Positions 10,677 through 21,882 are shown, counted from the first letter of the stretch. The stretch is 64,000 nt of DNA from Ichthyophis bannanicus (GCA_033557465.1 CM066044.1:196284184-196348183), one strand, 5' to 3'. Notes: generated by a model not told the origin, from the letters alone. Numbers and translations are program-made.

Positions 10677-12463
10677 TACCCTGCCCTTGGCTTGCTGACC
10701 CTGGGGGGGCAGCTTGGGCAGCCTGATATTGTGGGTACTGTTTGTAGGCAGTGCCCTTCCTCGGGTAAAAGGGCTTTTTACCCGAGCCCTTCTTTTTATG
10801 AGAAGGGGCAGAGGTCTTCCTCGACAGCCTTGTCCGTGTGAGGTGCTCGGTCTCGAGCTCAGCGGCCTTCTCAGTCATGGGCTTGCCAAAAAGGTTTTCA
10901 CCTCGGCAAGGGACATCGACCAACTTGTCCTGAACCCACGGCTCGAGGTCCGATGACTGCAGCCATGCCTGGCGTCGAGCCGCGATGCCGGCTGCCGCAA
11001 CTCGGGCCGAAGCCATTGTAGGTGGCGCAGGACATGAACATCGAGCAGTCCCGAATCCCCGAGGACAAGGTCTTAAATCTCTGCAAGGGTTCCCCAGAGA
11101 GACCAGCAGAGAATCCGGCCAACTCCTTGGCCAGATCCCGCAAGTACATGCCCATGTACAGCTGGTAAGACTGGACACGGCAAGCAAGCATCGAGCCCTG
11201 AAAGCACTTTCTACCGACGCCATCTAGGTTTCGGGCCTCCCTGCCAGGAGGCACCGCGGAGTGCATCTTCTGACTCTGCAGACGATGCATGGCCGATTCC
11301 ACAACCATGGAATGGTGTGGTAGCTGTGCCTTTTGAAACCCAGGGCTCTTCCGGAGTCGATAGATGGAAATCGACCCGCTTGCTAAGAACCGGCACCGAG
11401 GCCGGTGCCTCCTACATACAGAAGAACCGTTCCAGCATCGGAGGAACCGGGACAGTAAAGACCTCCTTCGGAGGAGAGTCATACTGTAGGGCCTCGAGCT
11501 CTTCAGCTCGAGGCTCCTCCTTGGGATCCGCCGGAATAGCCAAGGCAGTGGCCATATCCCGGACGAACTCCGAGAACCGGGTATCCTCCGGAGGGGACCT
11601 ACTCCAGGGTTCAGACTGCGGTGAGTCCAAAGGGACGCACCGAGTCTTAAAGGTATCGGGAGACTCCTCGTCCTCCGTCTCCCAAGCTGACTCGTCCGAG
11701 GAAGAGTCGGGGTCCGACCCCGCGGGGCCCTGGGAGCACCTGCCCCGAAGTCGACGCCCTCGGTCCCGAACGGGAGGTCGAGGAAGACCGCGACCGAGGT
11801 CGACTCCGAGCCACGAGGGACTCGAGTATCGGCTCGGCCTCCGGGGTCGACTTTGACGTCGATGTCACGGTGGTCGGGGCAGATGCACCAGACAGGCTGG
11901 CCATCAGTGCCCGCTGCTGCTCCATGAAGGCAGACATTCTGCTCTCCAAGGCTGTCATCCTGAGACTCAGCTCGGGAGACGCAGCAGCCACTGACTCGGG
12001 CCCCGGCGGCGCCGGGCCCAACGTCGGCTCCCTGGGAGGAGAGTCCACGAGGACTATGGGGCTTACGTGTCCAGCAGACTCCGGCTCCACACGAGGAACT
12101 TTGGCAGGCTTCTCCGGTTCCACAGATCCGGGGCAACGGTCGGGGGTCTTAGACCTGGCCCTCGAGGAGCCAGGGACCTCTGACGCCCTCGCGAGCCGCT
12201 TCTTCCTCTTGCATTCCCGGTCGGGGAACCCCCTGTCCGAGGAGCTTCGACGGCGCTCAGGATTGGAATCCAGAGATGTCGAGGCCTCAGACGAGGTCCG
12301 GGCCCGGCCGGAGGCTGTGTCCCAGAAAAGCCTTTCCTTTTGCTGCTGTCGACTTCATAGTGCCTTGGAAGACATTTTCCCACAAGCCCCACACGACTTA
12401 GGATCGTGGTCGAGGCAACGAAGGCATCAGTCGTGTGTGTCGGTGAGAGACATTAGTTTTACA
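10606..12463 (-). pseudogene. DIRS copy C gag-like gene (frameshifted)
   Basis: A structural (gag-like) protein for the retrotransposon particle. The N-terminus at about 12430-12380 has a short cysteine motif 'CLRCLDHDPKSCGAC' (C-x2-C-x8-C-x2-C). A long Ser/Arg/Pro-rich middle follows, in alternating frames between 12392 and 11412. The C-terminal 205-codon segment (11223-10606) has the DIRS gag signature 'DVPCRGENLFGKPMTEKAAE' and a basic, Gln/Pro-rich tail. Frame switches and stops interrupt it. Confidence 0.75.
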
Positions 12464-12499
12464 CCGATCACACTTCTTAAAGCCACTGGAAGCCATCGG

Positions 12500-12530
<31 letters not shown>

Positions 12531-12765
12531 GAGTCCCCGCGAGGTCAAAGGACCGGCCTTCCAAGGAAGAAGAGAAAAAAGTGCGCGAACGCCAGCCACG
12601 AAGGGCAAAAACCGAAAAAGAAGAATCGGGCTCGATACTGGTGTACCGAACCCGGCGGGAGAGGAACCGGCAGAAAAAAAAAAAAAAAAGCAAAAATTGC
12701 TAAAAATCTGATTTTAACTGGGAAAACGGGACATACGTCCGACGGGCTTCACGGAAAAAAAGAGA

Positions 12766-12924
12766 CTGAGGTAAGATGGCACCTTTAGGCGGGAAGGGAA
12801 TCGCGCATGCATGCCTGCATTCCCAAAGGCTTTCATAGAAAGCTGGGGAAATGCTCCGCTGGGGCTTCATCAGCGCTGATGACACCCATATGTGAGGACT
12901 GACTTCCTGTTTGATCCTGGAGAA
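12766..12924 (-). repeat. Right inverted terminal repeat of DIRS copy C
   Basis: It pairs with 7228-7385 in inverted orientation. It lies upstream of gag on the minus strand and so would include the start of the transcript. The outer end is placed at about 12924 by comparison with the ICR. Confidence 0.85.
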
Positions 12925-13410
12925 TTAATCTCAGGTCCTTAGTGTATGACTGATTTGGGTAACGAGCTTCACCTGAGAGCACCTCCTGTCTTTTAAGATG
13001 TGTAAGTACCTATAAAGCTATGATTATCCCAGGGGTAGGTGGGTGGGTGTGGGGAGGAAGGGAAATAACACATTAAAAAGAGGGCTGCTACACAGTACCC
13101 TGTCCTGTGCTGCTGAGGTAAGCTATATTCTTATTTGATTTAAAATTATAGCTCTTTGCTGTTGCTAGGCTCTAACTTATTATGAAATTTAAACTACAAG
13201 CTCTCTACTGGGTATGAAATTTAACCAGAAAGCTCTCTTCTGTGTTTTAAATGCAACTTAAACTGCTGCTACTAGGCCCTGACTGATTTAACAAAAAATA
13301 CTGTGTTCACAGATTAATTAGCTTTAATAGAAAGATTTTTTTTCAGAAAATTCCCAGAAGTATATACTCACAATTGCAGATCTCTCTCCAGAAGTAATAG
13401 TCCCCTTTTC
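12925..13410. other. AT-rich segment, possibly the 5' leader of CR1 copy 1
   Basis: No ORF or known repeat is recognised. It contains loose repeats of an 'aagctctctact...gaaatttaa' unit (13190-13250). A similar 'aagttctctactta' unit occurs at 7130-7145, on the other side of DIRS copy C. It may therefore be the continuation of the CR1 5' UTR, split by the DIRS insertion; this is inference only. Confidence 0.3.
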
Positions 13411-13446
13411 TAGTCCTTCAAGACTAGTGGCTCAAAGGGCTCTTTA
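13411..13446 (-). pseudogene. Recombinase relic of DIRS copy D on the far side of the L2 insertion
   Basis: On the minus strand this reads 'KEPFEPLVLKD'. It continues the recombinase frame that stops at 21257 ('DLTLVLQSLV'), as shown by copy E, which reads 'DLNLVLGALVKEPFEPL' without interruption. The homology ends within about 40 bp, so the 3' part of copy D was deleted or has decayed. Confidence 0.6.
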
Positions 13447-13463
13447 AGCCCTCCCTTGACCCC

Positions 13464-14089
13464 ATGACTCCTGCCAACTACCGTCCTGTTTCCAACCTTC
13501 CCTTTCTTTCTAAAATCCTAGAGAAAGCTGTTTTCTCCCAGCTATCCGCTTTCCTGGACTCCACCCACTTCCTTCACCCCTGTCAGTCTGGGTTCCGTCC
13601 CGGCCATAGTGTCGAGACGGTCCTCCTTGGTTTTTTGAATGAACTTCACACAGCTCATGATCACGGTGACCTGTCGGTGGCGGTCTCTCTCGATCTTTCT
13701 GCTGCCTTTGACCTTGTCGATCATTCTCTCCTTCTGGCTCGACTTCGGGAAGCGGGCCTCTGTAGCACCGTCCTCCACTGGTTTCATTCTTTCCTTTCTT
13801 CCAGGTCCTACTCCGTTCTTCCCTCATCTCCCTCCTCCTCCCCCTCTGAGCCCGTTCCTCTCCCCTATGGTGTTCCCCAGGGTTCTGTCTTGGCCCCCCT
13901 CCTTTTCAAACATCTTTCTCACCCCCCTAGCCTTACTTGTTCAGCAGCACGGGATCTCCACATATTACTACGCCGATGACTTGGTTCTTCTCCATCACAC
14001 TTCTCCTCACTCTCCCAACCTCTCCCCTCTGAACACCTGCCTCACTGCTGTTTCCAACTGGCTCACTACGCATTGCCTCCACCTCAACC
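13464..14089 (+). pseudogene. L2 reverse transcriptase, first part
   Basis: RT blocks are recognisable in order: 'NYRPVSNLPFLSKILEKAV', 'QSGFRPGHSVET', 'VSLDLSAAFDLVDHSLLLAR' (motif A Asp) and 'PYGVPQGSVLAPLLF'. One extra base at about 13908-13910 then shifts the frame. The active site follows as 'YYYADDLVLLH' (Asp-Asp present) and the block 'NWLTTHCLHLNL', where the LTR element cuts in. The sequence resumes at 19992 with 'SKTLAIWF'. The clade is assigned as L2 from these motifs. Confidence 0.85.
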
Positions 14090-14893
14090 TGTAGGGAAAT
14101 TTGATTTAAAGTCTGCCTTGGGTCTGCTTATATATGTATATATTGGCTTTATATGACTGAACTCTTGCCTGGTGAAACTACACAGGAGGATGGATGGCAC
14201 AGAAGACAAGAAGACAGACAAGAAGACAATAGCTATATGAGAGTATATGCTTGCCATAAGAATATGGATGCGGCCTGTTATGGAGAATTCTGGGTAACCA
14301 TATTCTGCATAGGAGTATGCTAGAATAATGGGCCTAACATGAAATATACAGGTCAAGCAAAGAATTCAAACAAATGAGCACAAAATACTCTCTGCCTGCT
14401 CTTTGCCTGGTTTCAATTAGTGCCAGAAGAAGAAAATACACAGGAAGGGTCAGAGGTCACAAGCCATACATAGATAAATAGACCTAAAAGCATTCCCAAG
14501 CATTTCCAGATGTATAGAGGTCATAGGCCATGTATAGATAAGCAAGTCTAAGTGCAGGTCCAGATGTACACATGTAAGGAGATTCTCCCCTGGGAAACGT
14601 GTTGCAGAACCCTGAGGTCCTCCTGCTGACATCTAAGTAGTAATGATGGATTACTGAACAGACATTTGATACAGGGAGAAATGTATATAAGGTGGTTATT
14701 TTAGGAGAAGGGTGGGCAGTATTTTCTTCCCCTTCCCAGAGAAAGAAAGTACTGTCTGCCATTCCTATAGACAGACCTTGCTGTTCTGCAATGATGCTGG
14801 AAATAAAAGCCTTTGTAGATAAAGCAACTGCTGTCTAAGTAATTCTTTGATTGGTGATATTTTGGGCAACCGTTGTGGGAACCAGAAGCTACA
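14090..14893 (+). repeat. 5' LTR
   Basis: 804 bp, bounded by TG...CA. It carries a TATA-like box 'gtatataagg' at 14683-14692 and a polyadenylation signal AATAAA at 14802-14807. A GT-rich stretch follows, giving a plausible U3-R-U5 order. It differs from the 3' LTR at about 14699 (t versus g) and 14865 (t versus c). Confidence 0.92.
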
Positions 14894-14898
14894 ATAAT

Positions 14899-14912
14899 TG
14901 GTGCCGAACACC
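14899..14912 (+). promoter_or_regulatory. Primer-binding site, tRNA-Phe-like
   Basis: 'tggtgccgaacacc' lies 5 bp after the 5' LTR. Its first ten bases match the complement of the 3' end of vertebrate tRNA-Phe (TGGTGCCGAA, from general knowledge); the match then weakens. It would prime minus-strand DNA synthesis. Confidence 0.65.
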
Positions 14913-17900
14913 CTCTAAATTTTTTTCCCTTCCAAATTGCCCAAGGACTCCTCTGACTGCATTTTTTGCCTTGTAGTTTTACTTGTCAGAGGGACTACCT
15001 CCTGTTTTTCACAGTAAAAAAAAAAAAACAGGGGATGTGAATACCTTCTCACTTGAGAAGAGGATTCCTTCTGCTGGTACAGAAGATGGGAATACCGCTC
15101 TGAGTGACGTCGAGAGAGATTTTGATACCCTAGGATGACTCTATTGGTGAGTGTTCAGTTTCCCTGTCTGTATGAAAGGACAGAAGACTTGCCCAGGTTC
15201 GAGTGGTGGGTAAGTATGTAATTAATATTTTGTTATGTAAGAGAACTGTTAGAATGTCTCTGTATTTAGTTGTAAACATTAGGGAATGGTTAGGGAAAGA
15301 AAGTTTTGCCCAGACATTATGTCTCTTTTCCAGGATTGATTGGTGTATACTTGAGACTGTACGTATTATTATTAATACGAAGCGAGTGTGTGTCTTTATC
15401 CACGTTTTTATACCTCCGCGAGGAGATTGGCTGGATTTAGATGAAACGTAAGCGTTGTCAGCGTGTATAAGTCCTGGATTTCTTAATTTCGCTCCTCTGT
15501 TAATTACGAGGTTTGGATTGCTACCTAAAAGCGAAATTGTGCGCGCCTCTGTATATAAGGAGGTTCAATTTGCTATTGGTAAAAGGCGACGTTAATTGCC
15601 CCTGTCCCCGAACTGTGAAAACACCAGGTTTACGGATTTTAGAAAGAGGGACAGCTAAGGAGAATATTTATAGAAAAACAGGGATGATCACTTTATCTGG
15701 GGTGTTCACAGACCAGAGAGGGTGACAATTAGATCTATTGAAGAATAGCTTTCTAAGTATCTTTTTGAAATGAATTACTTTGCAAGTTCTAGATCAAGGT
15801 GAATGACGGAGCTGACTGCAGCTGCATTAAATAACCAAGGAGGAGTGGGTCTAGTAGGCTGATTAGGTATAATGCATTTAACTCTGTTTTGTGTTTTTAG
15901 TTTTAATCTTTAGTAAACACTGTCCTGTCATTACTGGCTACTCCAGTAGATTTTATGTTCCCTGGAACTGAACTGATTAGAATTATTTTCTTAAGTTGAA
16001 CTAAGTGTGGAATTCCTGGAGAGCTTATCTGTTTGCTTATATTTTCTTTCACAATATTCATGTGCTTGTAAGATGCCTCAGTCTCTGGAGAGGGTAAAAC
16101 CGTTGGCCCGGAGTCCCTTGAACGCAAGTGCTAAGCGATGTTTGTTTATCTGTCTCTATTCTTCCATGTCCTTCCTGTCTTCTTTAGAACATTGAAAACA
16201 ACGAAAAATCTTCCAGGATCTGCTTTAGTAATTGATGTGCTGAGACAGCTAGTTTTTTCCTGTCTGTCTGAATATATTGTAACATGGAATGGATTTTCTG
16301 AGTTAGTGGATTGGGATCTGAATGTAATGTACACTGAAGTGAGAATCTTAGAAGCAGACCGCACAGATAATTGACAGTGTTTTATTCTGAACTACCAGCT
16401 ATTGTGTGCAGTGATATGACTGGTAGACAAGTACAGCCTGAAAATTCCCCTGTGCATGTTTGTGTGCAGTAAATAAATCTGATTCATATGTGTAAGTTTT
16501 ATTTTTTAATTTGGGATCTTATATCCGAGTTAAGAAAAATTTGTCTGCTGTTCTCTGTGTGTCAGAAGATTAAATAGTTCTGCCTGGGTCTGTGATAGGT
16601 CATAGGGCAGTTGTACACAATGCAGAACGAATTTCTATGAATGTGTTAACAAATGTGGAAGATCCTAATTAACCAGAGATTAATAAAAGATCGTAGTGAT
16701 GCTAAGATTAGTTTTGACTAATTGATACAAGATCAATTTTGTCATGTTCTTATGACTTTACAAATTTAAGATCAAATTAATAAAGGAAAAAAAGATTACA
16801 GCTGGATTTTGCAACTAAGAAAAATAGCTCTAAAAGAAAATCCGTGTAAGAAAATATGTAACCATGTGATGCAAAGATGTTTACTTAGTATTACATTGTT
16901 GGAGAAAATCTTTATATAAGATTATGAAGAAAATATTTTTTAATTGTTCTTTTAAGGTTCCTGTGTTTCTCAAGCTTAAAGGTATATTGCTTTTTGGGAT
17001 TTCCCAAAGGGGAATGCTTTACTGAAGTTTCTTAGGAAAGCCTCTCTACTCTGATCAGATGGGTTGCCGTGCTTAAGTGCTCCCAGATGTTAGATTAAAC
17101 AATCAAGGCATTGGAGAACCTGTTTCTGTTGTCCTTTGCCCTTCAGAGTGGGGGTTTGACGTCCCTGACAGGACAATGCTATTTGGAAATGATTTTAAAT
17201 CTCGAGTGAATGAGAAGTTATATGTTTGGTTTTGATTGAGCAAAATTAACAGTAAAATAGAATTTTGTATACTGTTGCAAGCATCCCAAAAGAGCTGTAA
17301 TTAAAGGACAGAAAGAGAGATCTACTGTTTGCTGTCAGTTCAGTTTGACACCAGTTTCATTCAATTTAAATGTGAAAGGGAGTGTTTGTATATTTGTAAA
17401 GTTATTTACACATAAAATAACATTAAGTTGAATCAATTAGACAAAGTCTCCTACAGCACTTTCTCTGATACAGAGGTTTGTTTTTTTTAACATGTCTGTC
17501 TAGTTCTGTTGTTCATTTGCATTTCTTGAGATGCCGGTAAGGTGAAGCTAGCCCAAGCACTGCTTTGAAGTCTCCGCCTGACATACAACAGTAACAGTGC
17601 AATGAAAGACTCAGGATAATTAATTACTTTGCCTTGTTCAGCACTCTCACTGAGATGCCATACGTGAGAGAGAGACATGTGGCTGTCTTGTTAAAAACCA
17701 TACTTTGTCCTAATGAGACCACTGTTATAAAAATGTTACAAAAATAATATTTTTATACTGTAGGGACTTTATTCTGATTGTTTAAGACAATTGCTATTTT
17801 GAATGAGCACATATGTCCATTTTTGAACCATACCAATTAAGTTGGTGAAAAAAGACACTGTTTACTCATGTTGTTATATTCATTAAGAAGAATCCAAGTT

Positions 17901-18519
17901 TATATTTTCTCTATACTATTTGTTTACCATAATACTAAGTTTTTCTAACAATTGTTTGATGTTCTTAGCATGCCAATTAAGAGGTGGTACTCTGATGGAC
18001 ATTAAACTGATGAAGGTTATTTAGAGTGACATGTCTGTCTAATGAACATGTAAACAAATTTTATTCAACTATGCTGTCTCCAGAATCTTTAATTCAGGAA
18101 GTCATTTAAGCCCCGACACATATTCAATAATTGGAAATAGACACCTGGAGACAGGCTAGGTGCATTTTGCACCCTGATATGCTTTGGAACATCCATACTG
18201 GCCATGTGGTACTTCCAAATGCTTTTTGCCTCATTTTGCCTTTGTATGTCCTGGCCAGACATGCAGGAGTAAAAAGAGGGATGATTTGATGACAAATTTT
18301 CACAAATAAAAATTGGGGTAATTCTGAAACTTGCCAAACTTGCAGAATATGTGCTTGCAACTTTATTAAACTGAGAGACACAGTTGATACCATATGAGAT
18401 AGTTATGATCTTATGTAAATATGGATGAAATGATGTTTATCACATTGCATTGTCTCATTGTAAAATCTAATCTAGAATATTTTAGCTTTTTCATTTAATA
18501 TTGGATTTTGCTCTTCTGA
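14913..18519 (+). other. Interior of the LTR element, non-coding
   Basis: About 3.6 kb, strongly AT-rich from 15.9 kb onward. Only short, unrelated ORFs occur (for example 15203-15451). I recognised no capsid, zinc-knuckle, protease, RT, RNase H or integrase motif in any frame. It resembles the filler of a non-autonomous derivative rather than a decayed gag-pol, because the LTRs are too similar to allow such decay after insertion. Confidence 0.6.
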
Positions 18520-19186
18520 ATGGGACCTGGAACCATGTCACCGATTGAAATCCATAGATTCCAGCAGAGGGAGTTGGCCATAGTCCAGATGGAACAGTCC
18601 ACTCCAAGACCTCTGAACTCAACTATACTTAAACTTCAGAGACAGGTGAAGCGCACGACGCAGTCCTGAAAAACTGCTGGGAAGCAGGCCCAAATTATCT
18701 GAAAATAAAGACTCTTAAGACTGATTGGGACTTTTGGGAAAATCTACAAGTCATTTGGGTTACAGCAATTGCAATACCCACACCAGCTCAAGTTTTGCTG
18801 TAACATTTTCAAAGCTTTCTTCATCACTTTGTTGAATATTTGATGTGTTCAGTATTATTGCAAGCTGTATGTCTTCCATTCTCTTAGAATGTTGTCTGCT
18901 GGTATTCCAAACTCAGAGGAGGCCTAAAAGCTTTCATTCTTATTCTTTTAAGTATGGCTTGTTTTGCAATTATTGCCTGTTGTGTATTATCCATTCTGTT
19001 TGCTTGTTGTCAAAGAATGATAAGTCAGGCACCAATGCCATGTATGTTGTATCTCGAGAACTGTACCAGAAGCTGCCCCTTTGGATCATCCCTCCCTGTC
19101 TCAAATGGTTATTGTTATCAATGCCCCTTAGTGGGATTACTTTTGCCCCTCCACATAAAAAGAAATAGGAATAGAAAAAGTGGGGA
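18520..19186 (+). pseudogene. Envelope-end-like coding relic next to the 3' LTR
   Basis: Short reading segments sit where env would end: a 49-codon stretch at 18520-18669, a Trp-containing segment near 18700-18800, and at 18954-19202 a frame with a strongly hydrophobic, Cys-rich stretch (about residues 1-22) followed by a polar tail. The hydrophobic stretch plus tail is what a transmembrane-subunit C-terminus would look like, but the segments are in different frames with stops. Assignment rests on position and hydropathy only. Confidence 0.35.
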
Positions 19187-19187
19187 A
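19160..19187 (+). promoter_or_regulatory. Polypurine tract before the 3' LTR
   Basis: An A/G-rich run (19158-19187) ending 'agaaaaagtggggaa' sits immediately 5' of the 3' LTR. It would prime plus-strand synthesis. The match in position and composition is good, with two T interruptions. Confidence 0.75.
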
Positions 19188-19991
19188 TGTAGGGAAATTT
19201 GATTTAAAGTCTGCCTTGGGTCTGCTTATATATGTATATATTGGCTTTATATGACTGAACTCTTGCCTGGTGAAACTACACAGGAGGATGGATGGCACAG
19301 AAGACAAGAAGACAGACAAGAAGACAATAGCTATATGAGAGTATATGCTTGCCATAAGAATATGGATGCGGCCTGTTATGGAGAATTCTGGGTAACCATA
19401 TTCTGCATAGGAGTATGCTAGAATAATGGGCCTAACATGAAATATACAGGTCAAGCAAAGAATTCAAACAAATGAGCACAAAATACTCTCTGCCTGCTCT
19501 TTGCCTGGTTTCAATTAGTGCCAGAAGAAGAAAATACACAGGAAGGGTCAGAGGTCACAAGCCATACATAGATAAATAGACCTAAAAGCATTCCCAAGCA
19601 TTTCCAGATGTATAGAGGTCATAGGCCATGTATAGATAAGCAAGTCTAAGTGCAGGTCCAGATGTACACATGTAAGGAGATTCTCCCCTGGGAAACGTGT
19701 TGCAGAACCCTGAGGTCCTCCTGCTGACATCTAAGTAGTAATGATGGATTACTGAACAGACATTTGATACAGGGAGAAATGTATATAAGGTGGTTAGTTT
19801 AGGAGAAGGGTGGGCAGTATTTTCTTCCCCTTCCCAGAGAAAGAAAGTACTGTCTGCCATTCCTATAGACAGACCTTGCTGTTCTGCAATGATGCTGGAA
19901 ATAAAAGCCTTTGTAGATAAAGCAACTGCTGTCTAAGTAATTCTTTGATTGGTGATATCTTGGGCAACCGTTGTGGGAACCAGAAGCTACA
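19188..19991 (+). repeat. 3' LTR
   Basis: The same length and sequence as the 5' LTR apart from two substitutions, with a constant offset of 5098 bp, so no indels. The TATA-like box is near 19781-19790 and AATAAA at 19900-19905. Confidence 0.92.
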
Positions 19992-21110
19992 AACCTCAGT
20001 AAAACTCTTGCCATCTGGTTCTCTCACAGTGACACTTCTCCCCAGATTGCCCCCTCTTTTTCCGGCTCCCCGGTTCCATTGGTCTCCTCCTTCTGTTATC
20101 TGGGAGTTTTCTTTGACTCATCTCTCCTCCCGCGATCACATTGCTCACGTATCAAAATCCTCTATTTCCTCCGACAGATTCGCGCCATCAGGCCTTTTCT
20201 CACTGCACAAGCACTCACCACCCTTCTTTCTCTGGTCATGTCTCGTATCGATTTTTGTAACTCTGTTCTAGCCGGTCTCCGCCACTCAACTTCACCGCAT
20301 CCAAAACACCGCTGCCCGTCTCATTTTCCACTCCTCCCCCCGTGACCATGTTACACCTTTACTCATCCACCTCCATTGGCTTCCTGTCAAGTCTCGTATC
20401 CATTTCAAAGTTTTGACAATCAATGTTCCCTCTAATTTTCTGTAGGCTGTGTGCGCATAAACTATCAGCTGTGCAGCTTTTGAAGGAAGGTTAAATTTTT
20501 GTGCGCCACATAACGACACTCTGAGTTATATACTTTAAAATTTGACTACACGTCAGGATACAGTATGTACCCCACATTGATTGCACTAGAAAATATTGTA
20601 AAACTTGTGAAAACAGTAAACACACAACAGCTTTTAAATTTTAAGACGTCTGTGTTGTTTTCTATCAGAATCAGAACCATAATTTTTGTGCGCTCTGTTA
20701 TAAAGTATGTGCGCTTGCTCGGCGAGGTGTGTGCGCACGCACACGCACACGCACACAGCTTAGAGGGAACAGTGCTGACAATCCTGCATCGCGTCCTCTA
20801 CTCCCATTCCCCTCAGTATGTCGCTGACCTTGTCCATTTTCATACCTCAGCTCGTTCCCTACGGTCTCTCTACCTTAACCGCCTTCATCTCCCTTCACCT
20901 GCTCATGCTCACCTTCAGTCCACTCGTTCCTCTGCTTTTTCCTTGGCCCCGCCCTATGGAACTCCCCCCTCCTCCATCCGACTTGGACACATACTACCTT
21001 CAAAAACAAACTCAAAACCAATCTCTTTGCCCTTGCTTTTGATCTCCCTGATCCCTCTGTGTAGCCCTTACCCCCTCTCTGCCCACTTCCTCTTTTCTCC
21101 TCTTGTCCTG
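19992..21110 (+). pseudogene. L2 ORF2 C-terminal part, interrupted by a MITE
   Basis: The RT frame resumes as 'LSKTLAIWFSHSD', 'VSSFCYLGVFFDSSL' and 'LSLVMSRIDFCNSVLAGL'. It is cut by the 354-bp MITE at 20421 and continues from 20783 with 'ILHRVLYSHSPQYVADLV' to the C-terminal 'RSSAFSLAPPYGTPPSSIR' block. A short 3' UTR follows. Several small frameshifts are present. Confidence 0.8.
20421..20774. mobile_element. hAT-type MITE in the L2
   Basis: 354 bp with terminal inverted repeats: left 'caatgttccctctaa', right end the complement of 'cactgttccctctaa'. It is flanked by an 8-bp duplication, ttgacaat / ctgacaat (20413-20420, 20775-20782; one mismatch). Eight bp and this terminus indicate hAT. 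There is no coding capacity. A short (GCACAC)-rich tract occurs near 20735-20757. Confidence 0.85.
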
Positions 21111-21256
21111 TCGATTGGTTCTACCTGGTTTGCTTTCCTGTTAATATTGTAATTTCCTTTCCCCTTTTCACCATATGATTTCCTTGTTTTTTGTACCATG
21201 TAAACCGCTCTGATATGTATTTGTAGAGCGGTCTATTAAGTCAATAAACAAACAAA

Positions 21257-21882
21257 CATAAACCAGCGACTGCAAGACCAAAGTAAGATCCCAAGCTGGT
21301 ACCACCTGCGAGCGAGGGGGCCGCAAGAGAGACACCGCTCTCAAAAAATGCTTTATATCCGGATGCCCCCCCAAGTGCTACCCCTCGAACCTTGCCACTA
21401 TAACAGGACAACGCTGGTAACTGCACTCGCAAGGACAAAGCCGCCAGCCCCTTTTGAAAACCCTCCTGCAAGACAGACAACACCTGCGGGAGACACCCCT
21501 TTAGCGCCACAATTTGCCTACTTCTACACCACTCCTCAAAAATCCACCAAACTCGAATATAAGCCAACGAAGTAGACCTGCGACAAGCCTTCAGCAAGGT
21601 GGAAATCACCGCCACCAAATAACCCTTCGCCATCATCCTCGCCCTTTCAAGAGCCAAAGCCGTAAGTGAGAATCGAACCACCTGAGGCATGAGCAAGGAG
21701 CCCTGTGACAGCAGATCGTCCCGCAGGGGAAGCTGCCACGGGCCGTCGACCACCAGCCTCATGAGCTCTGCATACCATGGCCTCCTTGGCCAATCCAGCG
21801 CGATCAAGACCACTCGGCCCTTGTGCCTTTCTACGCGCTGCAACACGCGGCCGATCAGCACCCATGGAGGAAACACGTACAA
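21257..21882 (-). pseudogene. DIRS copy D tyrosine recombinase, N-terminal half
   Basis: It reads 'FPPWVLIGRVLQRVERHKGR' and 'SLAYIRVWWIFEEWCRSRQI', the core-binding domain found also in copy E, then a frameshifted centre. The catalytic half (Arg, His-x-x-Arg and Tyr boxes) is missing because of the L2 insertion and later loss. Confidence 0.8.

Larger units (their letters stand above)
7202..12924 (-). mobile_element. DIRS-type retrotransposon, copy C (structurally complete)
   Basis: Minus-strand element with the full DIRS architecture. Inverted terminal repeats lie at 7202-7385 and 12766-12924. An internal complementary region at 7465-7565 joins the reverse complements of both outer ends. 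In minus order come gag (12463-10606), RT-RNase H (10676-9095) and tyrosine recombinase (9067-7693). Each gene is broken by a few frameshifts, but the whole length is recognisable, so the insertion is fairly young. It sits in or next to the 5' end of CR1 copy 1. No target duplication is visible, as expected for DIRS. Confidence 0.9.
14090..19991 (+). mobile_element. Retrovirus-like LTR element, recent insertion, no gag-pol
   Basis: 5.9-kb element with 804-bp LTRs (14090-14893, 19188-19991) that start TGTAGG and end CTACA. It is flanked by a 4-bp target duplication AACC (14086-14089, 19992-19995) that exactly interrupts the L2 frame. A primer-binding site follows the 5' LTR and a purine tract precedes the 3' LTR. 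LTRs differ at only two sites by eye. The 4.3-kb interior is AT-rich and has no gag, protease or polymerase reading frame, only envelope-end-like relics near the 3' LTR. It is non-autonomous. Class is uncertain; the TSD length and layout suggest an endogenous retrovirus relative. Confidence 0.9.
13447..21256 (+). mobile_element. L2-type LINE, 5' truncated, interrupted by an LTR element and a MITE
   Basis: Plus-strand L2. It begins inside the RT domain and ends with 'gtaaaccgctctgatatgta', 'tctattaag' and an 'aataaacaaacaaacata' tail. Its own length is about 1.55 kb: 13447-14089, 19992-20420 and 20775-21256. It was inserted into DIRS copy D. The 5' truncation is the usual outcome of target-primed reverse transcription. 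No clear target duplication was identified. Confidence 0.85.

Noticed and set aside
11317..12505. Plus-strand ORFs of 179 and 211 codons
   Set aside because: They are antisense to the DIRS copy C gag region; the recognised gag and RT motifs are on the minus strand.
14084..14762. Minus-strand ORFs inside the LTRs, repeated at 19.1-19.9 kb
   Set aside because: They are present only because the LTR sequence is duplicated; no protein family is recognised and they are antisense to the element.
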